Origin: Falsirhodobacter sp. 20TX0035
Lineage (GTDB): Bacteria; Pseudomonadota; Alphaproteobacteria; Rhodobacterales; Rhodobacteraceae
Length of the DNA: 64,000 nucleotides
Direction of reading: 5' to 3'
Assembly: GCF_028307215.1 (NCBI RefSeq)
Contig: NZ_JAQMHV010000004.1
Span: 178,458 to 242,457, forward strand
Position numbers and translations under genes: made by a program
Part shown: positions 1-7,392 of the stretch, piece after piece
Layout of the letters: every line of letters begins with the position of its first letter
How positions within the stretch are numbered: position 1 is the stretch's first letter
Notes under the pieces: generated by a model
What the model was told of the DNA's origin: nothing
What the model saw: only the letters and a program-made list of their open reading frames with translations
Databases searched by the model: none

Positions 1-929
1 TCGCCCTCACGTATGAGCGCTCCTTGACGAACGGGAGCCGGCCATTCCTGTCATTTGTATGGACCAGGGTTCTCAGGCTCTATCCGCTTTACCTTATGGC
101 ATGCTGCCTTGGTGCTTTTTATTTCATTACCAAGTATCTGATGAACATGGAGGGAGCGCCCACCGCTTCGGAGTTATTGAGGGTCTTGCCTGCGACTGTC
201 TTCCTGGCTCCTTGGCCGGAGGCTGTAGAGTGGGGCTTTACGCCTTACCCATTCGCTTCGTCCGCGTGGAGCCTGAGCCTAGAACTCTGGTACAACATCC
301 TTTACGCCATCCTCGCGATACATCTCGGGACAAGAATGCTTCTTGTCGTCATCGCCGTGTCTTTGGCAATTCTGCTCCAACAAGGCCTTCACTTCGACAC
401 CCTGGACATGGGCTGGAGCATGGCGACTGCCTTGGGCGGATCCGCCCGCTTCTGGCTATCATTCGGGGTGGGCATACTGATTTATCGGCATCAACTTCAC
501 AGGCTCGCTACGCCAAAACTTCCAATCTACGTGTACATGCTGTGCTTCGCATTCGTCTTCATTCCTCGAGACGCAATAGCATTGTCGATGTTTTGGATCG
601 CAGTGGTGTTTCCTGTTACCGTTATAGCGGGTGGCGCCCGACAAGTTAATGGACTTGCCGCCTTCCTATGCAATCATCTGGGCCGCATGTCCTACGGGAT
701 CTACATTCTGCATGCTCCTGTTATTCTGCTTCAAACAGGAGTGCTCAAGATACTTCTTGGTAACTCATGGGAAGATTACAAAGCTCAGATCGGCATCTCC
801 ATCATTCTGTCGGTTCTTATCATCGCCTGGATCGGAACCTACCTTTTCGATGAGCCTGTCCGCCGCCGTCTGAAAGCGTGGAGTGGTAAACGATCTGGTA
901 CAACCTTGCCTCCCACCTTGTCGGCATGA
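1..929 (+). CDS. Acyltransferase 3 family membrane protein (5' end cut by window)
   Basis: The reading frame is open from the first base of the window, so the N-terminus lies outside it; the first in-window initiation codon (TTG at 24) has no ribosome binding site and is probably internal. The visible part has about eight hydrophobic segments, an early RLYPLYL motif and a C-terminal MSYGIYILHAP motif, as in OafA/NodX-type acyltransferases that O-acylate surface polysaccharides or lipids in the inner membrane. Only the C-terminal part is seen; the catalytic His region of the first membrane segment is missing. Base composition is more AT-rich than the genes that follow, which is common for surface polysaccharide loci. 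The substrate cannot be told. Confidence 0.8.
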   Translation, partial: ALTYERSLTNGSRPFLSFVWTRVLRLYPLYLMACCLGAFYFITKYLMNMEGAPTASELLRVLPATVFLAPWPEAVEWGFTPYPFASSAWSLSLELWYNILYAILAIHLGTRMLLVVIAVSLAILLQQGLHFDTLDMGWSMATALGGSARFWLSFGVGILIYRHQLHRLATPKLPIYVYMLCFAFVFIPRDAIALSMFWIAVVFPVTVIAGGARQVNGLAAFLCNHLGRMSYGIYILHAPVILLQTGVLKILLGNSWEDYKAQIGISIILSVLIIAWIGTYLFDEPVRRRLKAWSGKRSGTTLPPTLSA

Positions 930-1619
930 CAGCTTCCTGCTTCGGAAGAAGTGGAAGAGGTAGTACGATAGGTCATCCTTGACCCCACAGGAGAAATTGT
1001 TCACCCGGCTCACGGCATCAAGGGGCACACCGATCCCGCCTTCGGATCAGCATATCATCAAGCCGCGTAGGCTACAGAGGTCACGAGTGCTTCCTGGACA
1101 ACATGATCATCCTGAACCAACCATCACCTCGGTGATCAGCATGACATTCATGACCCGCTTGATGTTGTGGAGCACAACTTTCCATAAGCGCGCAACATCG
1201 GGAGCAGATTTCACCAGTCGTCGCTGGGTCACCCTGAACGTCAGGCTGTCCTTATGGGCCTAAGGGTCATGTAGATGTTGTCGTCCGTAGCCCGATTCAC
1301 CGTGCGCCCGCACGCTCGCGTCGGAGCGGATGACGATGATCTCTTGATCACTCAAACTCTCATGCCCGACAAAGATAACCTACATACTGATTGAACATCC
1401 CGGTGCAATTTAACTGCATTCGTTCGACGGGAGCCGAGATTGTAGGCCACCGCCACGTGCCTTGCCCCAGCAGATCGACACGGGCGTGCATTTATCCGGA
1501 TCGAAGTGCCGATCCCTCATCAGCGGACATCAAAAGTCGCGGCCAATGCAGAGGTTTCGAGGGCCGGGATAGATAGACCTCCACATTTCAATCAATTTCA
1601 AATACACGAGCAGGCAATT
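930..1619. other. 690-base gap without a convincing gene
   Basis: This stretch separates the acyltransferase gene from the sulfate operon. No open frame has both a ribosome binding site and a recognisable protein. Composition is more mixed than in the flanking operons. On the minus strand short coding-like pieces can be read in different frames (see the separate entry at 1107-1379), which suggests decayed coding DNA. Nothing else could be assigned. Confidence 0.5.
1107..1379 (-). pseudogene. Possible decayed gene fragment, unidentified
   Basis: On the minus strand an open stretch of about 39 codons ends with TAG at 1262-1260 (it contains EIIVIRSDASVRAHGESGYG). A second open stretch in another frame runs from 1259 to a TGA at 1107 (50 residues, containing AHKDSLTFRVTQRRLVKSAP). 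The abutting pieces read like one protein broken by a frameshift. I do not recognise the family. The C-terminal HNIKRVMN piece faintly resembles the end of some transposases, but this is too short to trust. Confidence 0.2.
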
Positions 1620-2339
1620 TCAAGCCGAGATGAACTCCCGCACGAAGGCCGTTGCCGGGGCGGCGCGGATGTCCTGGGGGCGGCCGACCTGCTCGATGCG
1701 GCCCATGGACATCACGACCACCAGATCCGCCAGTTCCATCGCTTCATCCTGATCGTGGGTCACGAAGACGGTGGTCAGGCCCGTCGTGTCGTGGATCTCG
1801 CGCAGGCCCTGCCGCAACTCCTTGCGGACACGTGCGTCGAGGGCGCCGAAAGGTTCGTCCAGCAGCAGCATCCGCGGCTCGATCGCAAGGGCCCGGGCCA
1901 AGGCCACGCGCTGGCGCTGACCACCCGACAGCTGGCTGGGATAGCGCTGCCCGATGTCCGGCAGCTGGATCAGGTCCAAGAGCTTCGTGACGCGACGGGT
2001 GATCTCGGCCGCTTCGGGGCGGGTCCGGCGGGGACGCGCGCGCAAGCCGTAAGCGATGTTCTCGAACACGGTCATGTGGCGGAACAGGGCATAGGACTGG
2101 AAGACGAAGCCCGCCCGCCGTTCCTGCACCGTCAGGCCGGTCGCGTCCACGCCGTCGAACAGCACCCGGCCAGAGGTCGGAAACTCCAACCCACCCAAAA
2201 TGCGCAGCAGCGTCGTCTTGCCCGATCCTGAGGGCCCCAGCAGCGCCACCAGCGCGCCCGAGGGCAGGTTCAGTGCCAGGGGATGCAAAGCGGTGGTCGC
2301 GCCGAAGGTCTTGGCGATCTCGTCGATCTGGATGTGCAT
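1620..2339 (-). CDS. cysA: Sulfate/thiosulfate ABC transporter ATP-binding protein, short form
   Basis: Protein of 239 residues that powers sulfate import at the cytoplasmic face of the CysTW channel. It has a Walker A motif GPSGSGKTT near residue 37, signature LSGGQRQR, Walker [12 protein letters not shown] and the switch His in [10 protein letters not shown]. The start at 2339 is chosen because it is the first ATG giving the typical CysA N-terminus (MHIQIDEI) and has GAGG just upstream; longer open frame upstream lies inside cysW. It is the last gene of the operon, 8 bases after cysW. Oddity: typical CysA has about 340-360 residues with a C-terminal TOBE-like domain; here the protein ends right after the ATPase domain. 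Confidence 0.9.
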   Translation of the reverse strand: MHIQIDEIAKTFGATTALHPLALNLPSGALVALLGPSGSGKTTLLRILGGLEFPTSGRVLFDGVDATGLTVQERRAGFVFQSYALFRHMTVFENIAYGLRARPRRTRPEAAEITRRVTKLLDLIQLPDIGQRYPSQLSGGQRQRVALARALAIEPRMLLLDEPFGALDARVRKELRQGLREIHDTTGLTTVFVTHDQDEAMELADLVVVMSMGRIEQVGRPQDIRAAPATAFVREFISA

Positions 2340-2347
2340 GATGGACC

Positions 2348-3205
2348 TCAATGGCGGCGGGTGGCGGCAAGCTGGTCGGCATAGCGCCATTCCAGCAGGG
2401 ACTTGATGGCAAGGGTGACCAGCGCCAGCAGGGCCAGCAGGGCGGCCATGCTGAAGGCGGCGACGGACAGGTATTCGTTGTACATCATCTCGATCGTGAT
2501 GGGCATGGTGGCGGTTTCCCCCCGGATCTTGCCGGAGACGACGGCGACGGCCCCGAATTCGCCCATGGCGCGCGCGTTGCACAACAGCACGCCATACAGA
2601 AGCGCCCAGCGGATGTTCGGCAGCGTCACCGTCCGCAGCACCCGCCAGCCGGAGGCGCCGAGGGTCAGGGCGGCCTCCTCTTCGGCGCGGCCCTGTTCGA
2701 TCATCACGGGGATCAGTTCGCGGGCGACAAAGGGAAAGGTCACGAAGACGGTGGCCAGGATGATGCCCGGCAAGGCGAAGACGATGGGGTAGCCGTTGCC
2801 GATCAACCAGCTGCCCAGCAGGGAATGGCTGCCGAACAGCAGCACGAAGCACAGCCCCGCCACCACCGGAGAGACGGAGAACGGCAGGTCGATCAGCGTG
2901 ATCAGCACCGTCTTGCCCGGGAAGTCGAACTTGGTGATGGCCCAAGCGGCCGCGATCCCAAAGATCGCGTTCACCGGCACCGATACGGCGGCCACGATCA
3001 GCGTCAGGCGGATCGCCTCCCACGCGTCAGGCTGGGCCAGGGAGGCCACCGCCGCCCGCCCCCCGTCGGACAGGGCCTGGGCGAAGACGGCGATCAGCGG
3101 CGCGGCCACCAGGATCGCCAGGCCGCCCACGGCCAGAAGGATCAGGACAAGGCGCACGATCCGCGACTCTTCGGTGGCGGCGCGGGGCACTGGGATGTCA
3201 GACAA
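2348..3205 (-). CDS. cysW: Sulfate ABC transporter permease CysW
   Basis: Inner-membrane permease of 285 residues, half of the heterodimeric sulfate channel. It shows about six hydrophobic segments and a binding-protein-dependent transport loop [21 protein letters not shown] that contacts CysA. I chose the TTG start at 3205: GGAGG lies 7 bases upstream and it overlaps the end of cysT by 8 bases, whereas in-frame residues further upstream (rich in Ser/Arg) are cysT sequence read out of frame. It sits third in the sbp-cysT-cysW-cysA operon. Confidence 0.92.
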   Translation of the reverse strand: MSDIPVPRAATEESRIVRLVLILLAVGGLAILVAAPLIAVFAQALSDGGRAAVASLAQPDAWEAIRLTLIVAAVSVPVNAIFGIAAAWAITKFDFPGKTVLITLIDLPFSVSPVVAGLCFVLLFGSHSLLGSWLIGNGYPIVFALPGIILATVFVTFPFVARELIPVMIEQGRAEEEAALTLGASGWRVLRTVTLPNIRWALLYGVLLCNARAMGEFGAVAVVSGKIRGETATMPITIEMMYNEYLSVAAFSMAALLALLALVTLAIKSLLEWRYADQLAATRRH

Positions 3206-4022
3206 GACCGATCCTCCGACGGCTCCAGATCTGGACCGCGTTGATGATGAACAGCATGGAGAAGGAGATCGCCAGCATCGCAAGACCGATCGCCGCCGCG
3301 CCCGCGATGTCGAACTCCTCCAGGCGGATGACGATCAGAAGGGGAGCGATCTCGGTCTTCAATGGAATGTTGCCCGCGATGAAGATGACGGATCCGTATT
3401 CCCCCACAGCCCGCGCCAAGGACAGCGCGAAGCCCGTCAGGGCGGCGGGCAGCAGCGTCGGCAGCACCACGCGGCGCAGCGTCATCCCGCGGCTGGCGCC
3501 CAGGCTGGCGGAGGCTTCCTCCACCTCGCGGTCCAGCTCCTCCACCACCGGCTGGACGGTGCGGGTGACAAAGGGCAGGCCCACGAAGACCAGCGCCACG
3601 AAGATGCCCCACTGGGTGTAGGCGATCTTCCACGGCAGCGCGGCGCCCAGCACCCCGTTCGGCGCATAGAGCGCGGTCAGGGCGATCCCGGCCACCGCCG
3701 TCGGCAGCGCGAAGGGAAGATCCACCGCCGCGTCGATCAGCTTGCGGCCCGGAAAGCGGTAGCGCACCAGCACCCAGGCCAGCAGCACCCCGAACACGAG
3801 GTTAAACAGCGCCGCGAACAGCGCCAGCCGGAACGACAGGTACAGCGCCGCCGCCACCCGCGGGCTGCTGACGGCCGCCCACCAGGCGGACGGGCCAAGG
3901 CTGGCCCCCTGAAGGATCAGCGCGGCGATGGGGAGGAGGACCACCAGCGACAGCATCGTCACCGTGATCCCCATCGCCAGCCCGAACCCGGGCATGGGGG
4001 AGGAACGGGCGATCCGCATCAT
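3198..4022 (-). CDS. cysT: Sulfate ABC transporter permease CysT (CysU)
   Basis: Inner-membrane permease of 274 residues that pairs with CysW. It begins with a hydrophobic segment (GFGLAMGITVTMLSLVVLLP) and has the EAA-type coupling loop EEASASLGASRGMTLRRVVLP about 60 residues before the end. Its ATG overlaps the TGA of the binding-protein gene upstream (ATGA, 4019-4022) and its end overlaps the cysW start, so translation of the operon is probably coupled. The order binding protein-CysT-CysW-CysA is the standard sulfate importer arrangement. Confidence 0.93.
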   Translation of the reverse strand: MMRIARSSPMPGFGLAMGITVTMLSLVVLLPIAALILQGASLGPSAWWAAVSSPRVAAALYLSFRLALFAALFNLVFGVLLAWVLVRYRFPGRKLIDAAVDLPFALPTAVAGIALTALYAPNGVLGAALPWKIAYTQWGIFVALVFVGLPFVTRTVQPVVEELDREVEEASASLGASRGMTLRRVVLPTLLPAALTGFALSLARAVGEYGSVIFIAGNIPLKTEIAPLLIVIRLEEFDIAGAAAIGLAMLAISFSMLFIINAVQIWSRRRIGLV

Positions 4023-5014
4023 TTCGCCGTGTAGATCTGGTCGAACACGCCGCCATCCCCGAACTGTTCGGCCTGAACCTTATCCCAGCCTCCCAGATCC
4101 GCGATGTTCACCAGTTCAAGCTGCGGCAGCCGTGCCACGTCTTCCGGATCGGCCTTGGAGGTGTCCCAGGCGCGGTAGTAGTGCTTGAACGCGATCGCCT
4201 GCGCCTCGGGCGTGTAGAGCCATTCGAGATAGCCCTGCGCGAGCGCCCGCTGATCGTCGGTCTTGATGTTGCCTTCGACCACCGCCACCGGCGGTTCGGC
4301 CAGGATCGACACCGAGGGGACCACGATCTCGAAATCGTCGCCGATCTCGTTCAGGGCCAGGTAGGCCTCGTTTTCCCAGGCCAGCAGGACGTCGCCCATG
4401 CCGCGCTGAGCAAAGGTGGTCGTGGCGCCGCGCGCGCCGCTGTCCAGCACCGGCACATGCTTGAACAGCTCGCCCACAAAGGCCTTCGGGTCCTGCCCCG
4501 CCTTTTCCGCCCAGGCCCAGGCGGCCATGTAGTTCCAGCGCGCCCCGCCCGAAGTCTTGGGGTTCGGCGTGATCACCTCCACCCCGTCCTTGATCAGGTC
4601 CGGCCAGTCCTTGATGTTCTTCGGGTTGTCCTTGCGCACAAGGAACACGATGGTCGAGGTGTAGGGCGACGCGTTGTGCGGCAGCTTCGTCTGCCAATCC
4701 TCGGGGATCTTGCCCGTGTCGGCGATGCGGTCGATGTCGGGTGCCAGCGCCAGCGTCACCACCTGCGCGTCCAGCCCGTCCACCACCGCGCGGGCCTGGC
4801 TGCCCGATCCGCCATGGCTGGTCTGGATCTGGGGCTTGTCGTGGCCCTGCTTCACCCACCAGTCCGCGAACTGCGCGTTCACGTCGCGGTACAGCTCGCG
4901 CGTCGGGTCGTAGCTGACGTTCAGAAGCTGCTCGGCATAGGCCGCCTGCCCCGCCACCGAAAGCGCCATGGCCAAGGCGGCCGAGGTCAACCGAATGGAA
5001 AATCGCTGCATCAC
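4019..5014 (-). CDS. sbp: Periplasmic sulfate-binding protein
   Basis: Protein of 331 residues that captures sulfate (or thiosulfate) in the periplasm and delivers it to CysTW. A Sec signal peptide ends near AYA-EQL (about residue 28). Family motifs include LLNVSYDPTRELY at the mature N-terminus, HGGSGSQARAV and NPKTSGGARWNY, which form the anion pocket in Sbp/CysP. The start may be GTG at 5014 or ATG at 5011; GGGAGG lies 8 bases before the GTG. It is the first gene of the operon, preceded by a palindrome at 5047-5063. Sbp and CysP cannot be told apart by eye. Confidence 0.93.
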   Translation of the reverse strand: MMQRFSIRLTSAALAMALSVAGQAAYAEQLLNVSYDPTRELYRDVNAQFADWWVKQGHDKPQIQTSHGGSGSQARAVVDGLDAQVVTLALAPDIDRIADTGKIPEDWQTKLPHNASPYTSTIVFLVRKDNPKNIKDWPDLIKDGVEVITPNPKTSGGARWNYMAAWAWAEKAGQDPKAFVGELFKHVPVLDSGARGATTTFAQRGMGDVLLAWENEAYLALNEIGDDFEIVVPSVSILAEPPVAVVEGNIKTDDQRALAQGYLEWLYTPEAQAIAFKHYYRAWDTSKADPEDVARLPQLELVNIADLGGWDKVQAEQFGDGGVFDQIYTAK

Positions 5015-5046
5015 GGGGTCATCCTCCCTGTTCCGTTGTCTTAATT

Positions 5047-5063
5047 ACGACAGGGCTTGTCGT
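5047..5063 (-). promoter_or_regulatory. Palindrome upstream of the sulfate operon, possible operator
   Basis: A perfect inverted repeat ACGACA-N5-TGTCGT lies about 33 bases upstream of the binding-protein start, within an AT-richer leader. Position and symmetry suit a repressor or activator site for sulfur control. It does not obviously match the loose CysB site, and the binding protein is unknown. The remaining leader up to 5239 shows nothing else clear. Confidence 0.35.
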
Positions 5064-5239
5064 GTTTTACAACAGAATGGATTCGGCAAAGTAGCGCCGA
5101 GAAAGAGAATGGTATTCCCTGATCCGGCCAGTCCGCAGCCTTTCGCATCAGGGCAACCGCCATTGCGATCATGATGCGCTGACGCTGCCTGCGGCCGTCC
5201 ATGTGTTCGTCCATCGGTGCCGGATCCTGAATGCAAAGC

Positions 5240-5261
5240 GGGCCGCCCCTTGGGACGGCCC
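5240..5261 (-). terminator. Hairpin after the hydrolase-like gene
   Basis: GGGCCG and CGGCCC arms with an inner CCC/GGG pair form a strong stem 24 bases past the stop codon at 5285. On the minus strand only a few T residues follow, so termination may be partial. Confidence 0.55.
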
Positions 5262-5284
5262 GCCAGATCAAACGAAGGGGATCA

Positions 5285-6205
5285 TCAGCCGTTCGCGACG
5301 GCTGGCGCCTTGCGCTGGGCGTTCAGCAGAAGACGCGCGGTCTTCCCGTTCATCGATGCCCACAGCTCATGCTCCCCCACAAGGGACGCGACAGCGCGCA
5401 ACGCATCGCCATCCGACACGGACTGCGCCCGCGCGGCGATGTCCATCAGCGTGCCGGCCTCCGGCGCGGTGCGTGCGGATTGCAGCATGGTGGCCAGCGC
5501 GTTCTTCGTGTCGCCTTCGAACCACAAGGAAAGGCCCTGCGCCCACAGGCCCTTTGCACTGTTCGGCGCGAAGATGGGCTTCACCTTCTTCGGGACATAG
5601 CCGTTCAGGCTCTTCTCAAGAAAGGGAACAAGCTGCCCCGCCTCGTCCAGCGCCCGGGCGGTGTCCGTTCCCGCTAGAAACAACGGCTGCGATTGCGCTT
5701 GCGGATATGCCGGCTGCAACCATTGGGCGACAAGCGTCTGCGCCGCCGCGTCAGCCGGGTCGAAAACCACGGTCGCGGTTCCCTCATGCTTCGCAAGATC
5801 GGTCAGCGCTTCGGCATGGGTCCATTCGCCCCCCGCCGCACCCCGGCCCAGCGTCGGATGCCCGTCATGGCGCGGAGAGAAGGCGATGATCTGCGACGCG
5901 ATCGCACTGCCGAAGTAGATGGCGGCATAGCCCCCCACCCCCGACCCGCAGGTGATGGCCTTCCGCCCGTCCAAAACCGACGTCAGCGCCTCCGCAACAT
6001 CTTCGACCTCCAATCCCTGATAAGCCGAGGCGGAGGAGATGTGGATCGTCTCGTGCCCCCGCTCCAGCGCCAGTTGCGTCCAGGGGCCAGCGTCCGACAT
6101 TCCGCTCTCTCCGAAGGTGATCAGAACCCTCGTCTTCCGCGACCGTTCGGGGCGATGATGAACGATGCGATGGTTCGGGCGGGTCAGAAGCACTTCGGAA
6201 GACAT
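5285..6205 (-). CDS. Alpha/beta-hydrolase-like protein, function unknown
   Basis: Protein of 306 residues. The N-terminal two thirds look like an alpha/beta hydrolase core: RVLITFGESGM strand and turn, then GSGVGGYAAIYF with the nucleophile-elbow pattern G-x-G-V-G-G (Val rather than Ser at the usual nucleophile position), then IIAFSPRHDGHP. The C-terminal 80 residues are Ala-rich helices resembling a TPR-type hairpin (GLWAQGLSLWFEGDTKNALATML). The start at 6205 (MSSEVLL) is chosen because residues upstream are Pro/Gly-rich and not conserved-looking; the ribosome binding site is weak. It is a single gene between the sulfate operon and a divergent PhnA-like gene. The altered nucleophile argues against classical esterase activity. 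Confidence 0.7.
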   Translation of the reverse strand: MSSEVLLTRPNHRIVHHRPERSRKTRVLITFGESGMSDAGPWTQLALERGHETIHISSASAYQGLEVEDVAEALTSVLDGRKAITCGSGVGGYAAIYFGSAIASQIIAFSPRHDGHPTLGRGAAGGEWTHAEALTDLAKHEGTATVVFDPADAAAQTLVAQWLQPAYPQAQSQPLFLAGTDTARALDEAGQLVPFLEKSLNGYVPKKVKPIFAPNSAKGLWAQGLSLWFEGDTKNALATMLQSARTAPEAGTLMDIAARAQSVSDGDALRAVASLVGEHELWASMNGKTARLLLNAQRKAPAVANG

Positions 6206-6335
6206 TGGAACGTCCCTATGATGGATAGGAAAGGCGATAACAGCCCCAGTGGCCGATTCTGTCGAGGGCAAAACGCCGTGAGGTGGCGGCGCATGGCCGC
6301 TGGCGGGCCTGCCAACCGCCGGATATACGGGGCAC

Positions 6336-6671
6336 ATGACCCAAGATCTTCCCCCCTGCCCCGAATGCGCCTCGCCCCACAGCTATGAACAGGATCCGCT
6401 GCTGATCTGCCCCGAATGCGGGCATGAATGGCAGGTGTCCGCGGCCGAGGATGCCCCCGTGCGCGACGCCGTCGGCAACATCCTGCAGAACGGCGACACG
6501 GTGACGGTGATCAAGGATCTGAAGGTGAAAGGGTCGTCGCTGACGGTGAAAGTGGGCACGAAGGTGCGCAATATCACCTTGGTGGACGGCGATCACGACA
6601 TCGACTGCAAGATCCCGGGCATCGGCCCCATGGGTCTGAGATCGCAGTTCGTGAAGAAGGTTTCGGGCTGA
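6336..6671 (+). CDS. PhnA/YjdM-family zinc-ribbon protein
   Basis: Small cytoplasmic protein of 111 residues with an N-terminal zinc ribbon made of two pairs CPEC (residues 8-11 and 25-28) followed by the KOW-like PhnA domain with the family signature VKDxKVKGSS (here VIKDLKVKGSSLTVKVGTKV). Despite the old name alkylphosphonate utilisation protein, YjdM is not part of C-P lyase and its role is unclear. Length equals the family norm. The gene stands alone, divergent from the hydrolase-like gene. Confidence 0.92.
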   Translation: MTQDLPPCPECASPHSYEQDPLLICPECGHEWQVSAAEDAPVRDAVGNILQNGDTVTVIKDLKVKGSSLTVKVGTKVRNITLVDGDHDIDCKIPGIGPMGLRSQFVKKVSG

Positions 6672-6798
6672 TCCGGTCGGCAACCTGCAGACCAAAATAG
6701 ACACCTCGGAGCCATGCAAATCATGCAGGCAACAAGACAGCACAACCATAAGTTGTGGAGCACATTAACTATTTTTTAACGAATTGCCACTCTTGGGA

Positions 6799-6826
6799 TT
6801 GACGCAATTGCCGGTTGCGGTAGATA
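6799..6826 (+). promoter_or_regulatory. Sigma-70-like promoter of the candidate sRNA
   Basis: A TTGACG -35 box (6799-6804), a 16-base spacer and a TAGATA -10 box (6821-6826) lie in an AT-rich stretch far from any start codon. A transcript would begin near 6833 and reach the stem-loop at 6881-6940. Confidence 0.5.
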
Positions 6827-6832
6827 TCACTT

Positions 6833-6950
6833 ACCCGTCACCCGAGTAACGATTAGCTCCTTATGTGATGGCTAGCGGGTGTTGGAGCTAGGCGGTGAGG
6901 TCCGACGCCCTGCATCCAAGAATAGCCGCCTAGCTCCAACTTTTACAAAT
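6833..6950 (+). ncRNA. Candidate small RNA of about 115 nt with intrinsic terminator
   Basis: The predicted transcript runs from the promoter at 6799-6826 to a perfect 15-base-pair stem (6881-6895 pairing with 6926-6940) with a 30-base loop, followed directly by TTTTACAAATTTT. The 5' part contains TTAGCTCCTTATG, a pyrimidine-rich stretch that could pair with ribosome binding sites. An alternative is a seven-codon leader (ATG at 6868, M-A-S-G-C-W-S) inside the same RNA, but it has no ribosome binding site and no gene follows on that strand. I know no family that matches. Confidence 0.4.
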
Positions 6951-7269
6951 TTTATATATGTGAAGTCACGGCGTCGGGTTGACGTGTATCCTTCATGGGT
7001 GAACACTGGACGTCCGGGGTTATGCCCGCAGGCGGCGGTGCATCGTACGGGATGCAACCGTCGCCGAGCATTCGAGCTGACATGACCCTCGCCGAGTGCG
7101 CAATGAACCGCTTCAGCCGCACTGTTTCAAAAGGAATGGGGATCACTTCCGCCAGCAAGCTCGTGGGCAGATGCAGCCCACGCTGTAAACTGCTTGGTAT
7201 CACCCAGACGCACAAAAGCAGCGTCCAGACTTCCACCAAGGGATTCTTGCCGCGAATGTCTTTGGATAA

Positions 7270-7346
7270 TGGTGCACCCAGCACGATTCGAACGTGCGAC
7301 CTTTGCCTTCGGAGGGCAACGCTCTATCCAGCTGAGCTATGGGTGC
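7270..7346 (-). tRNA. tRNA-Arg (anticodon CCG)
   Basis: Minus-strand cloverleaf of 77 bases including an encoded CCA end. The acceptor stem pairs GCACCCA with TGGGTGC, the D arm contains AGCTCAGCTGGATAGAGC, the anticodon stem TTGCC/GGCAA encloses loop CTCCGAA with anticodon CCG (reads CGG), and the T arm has GTTCGAATC. It lies 46 bases downstream of sufS on the same strand, so it could be read through from the suf operon. Confidence 0.97.
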
Positions 7347-7392
7347 CTTGGCCTGTCTGTAGCAGGGGTGTCGGCCGGTGACAAGCGGCCTT

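Larger units (their letters stand above)
6672..7269. other. 598-base intergenic region with an sRNA candidate
   Basis: No protein-coding gene is convincing here: open frames crossing it lack ribosome binding sites and partly read through the tRNA. The region is markedly AT-richer than its surroundings. It contains a small hairpin CACAAC/GTTGTG at 6741-6757, a sigma-70-like promoter at 6799-6826 and a 15-base-pair inverted repeat at 6881-6940 followed by T residues (separate entries). From 6960 to 7269 I see nothing definite. Confidence 0.6.

Noticed and set aside
2351..4034. Long plus-strand open frames opposite the sulfate transporter genes
   Set aside because: They are Arg/Gln/His-rich shadows of cysW and cysT, typical of GC-rich DNA, and have no start signals.
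5041..5271. 76-codon minus-strand frame before the sulfate operon
   Set aside because: No ribosome binding site, no family, and it covers the likely promoter and palindrome.
6868..6891. Seven-codon leader peptide (M-A-S-G-C-W-S) as an attenuator
   Set aside because: No ribosome binding site and no amino-acid biosynthetic gene downstream on that strand; kept only as an alternative in the sRNA entry.
6995..7381. Open frame of 128 codons on the plus strand
   Set aside because: It reads through the antisense strand of tRNA-Arg (giving the well-known STIRTCDLCLRRA-type artefact), has no ribosome binding site and no family.
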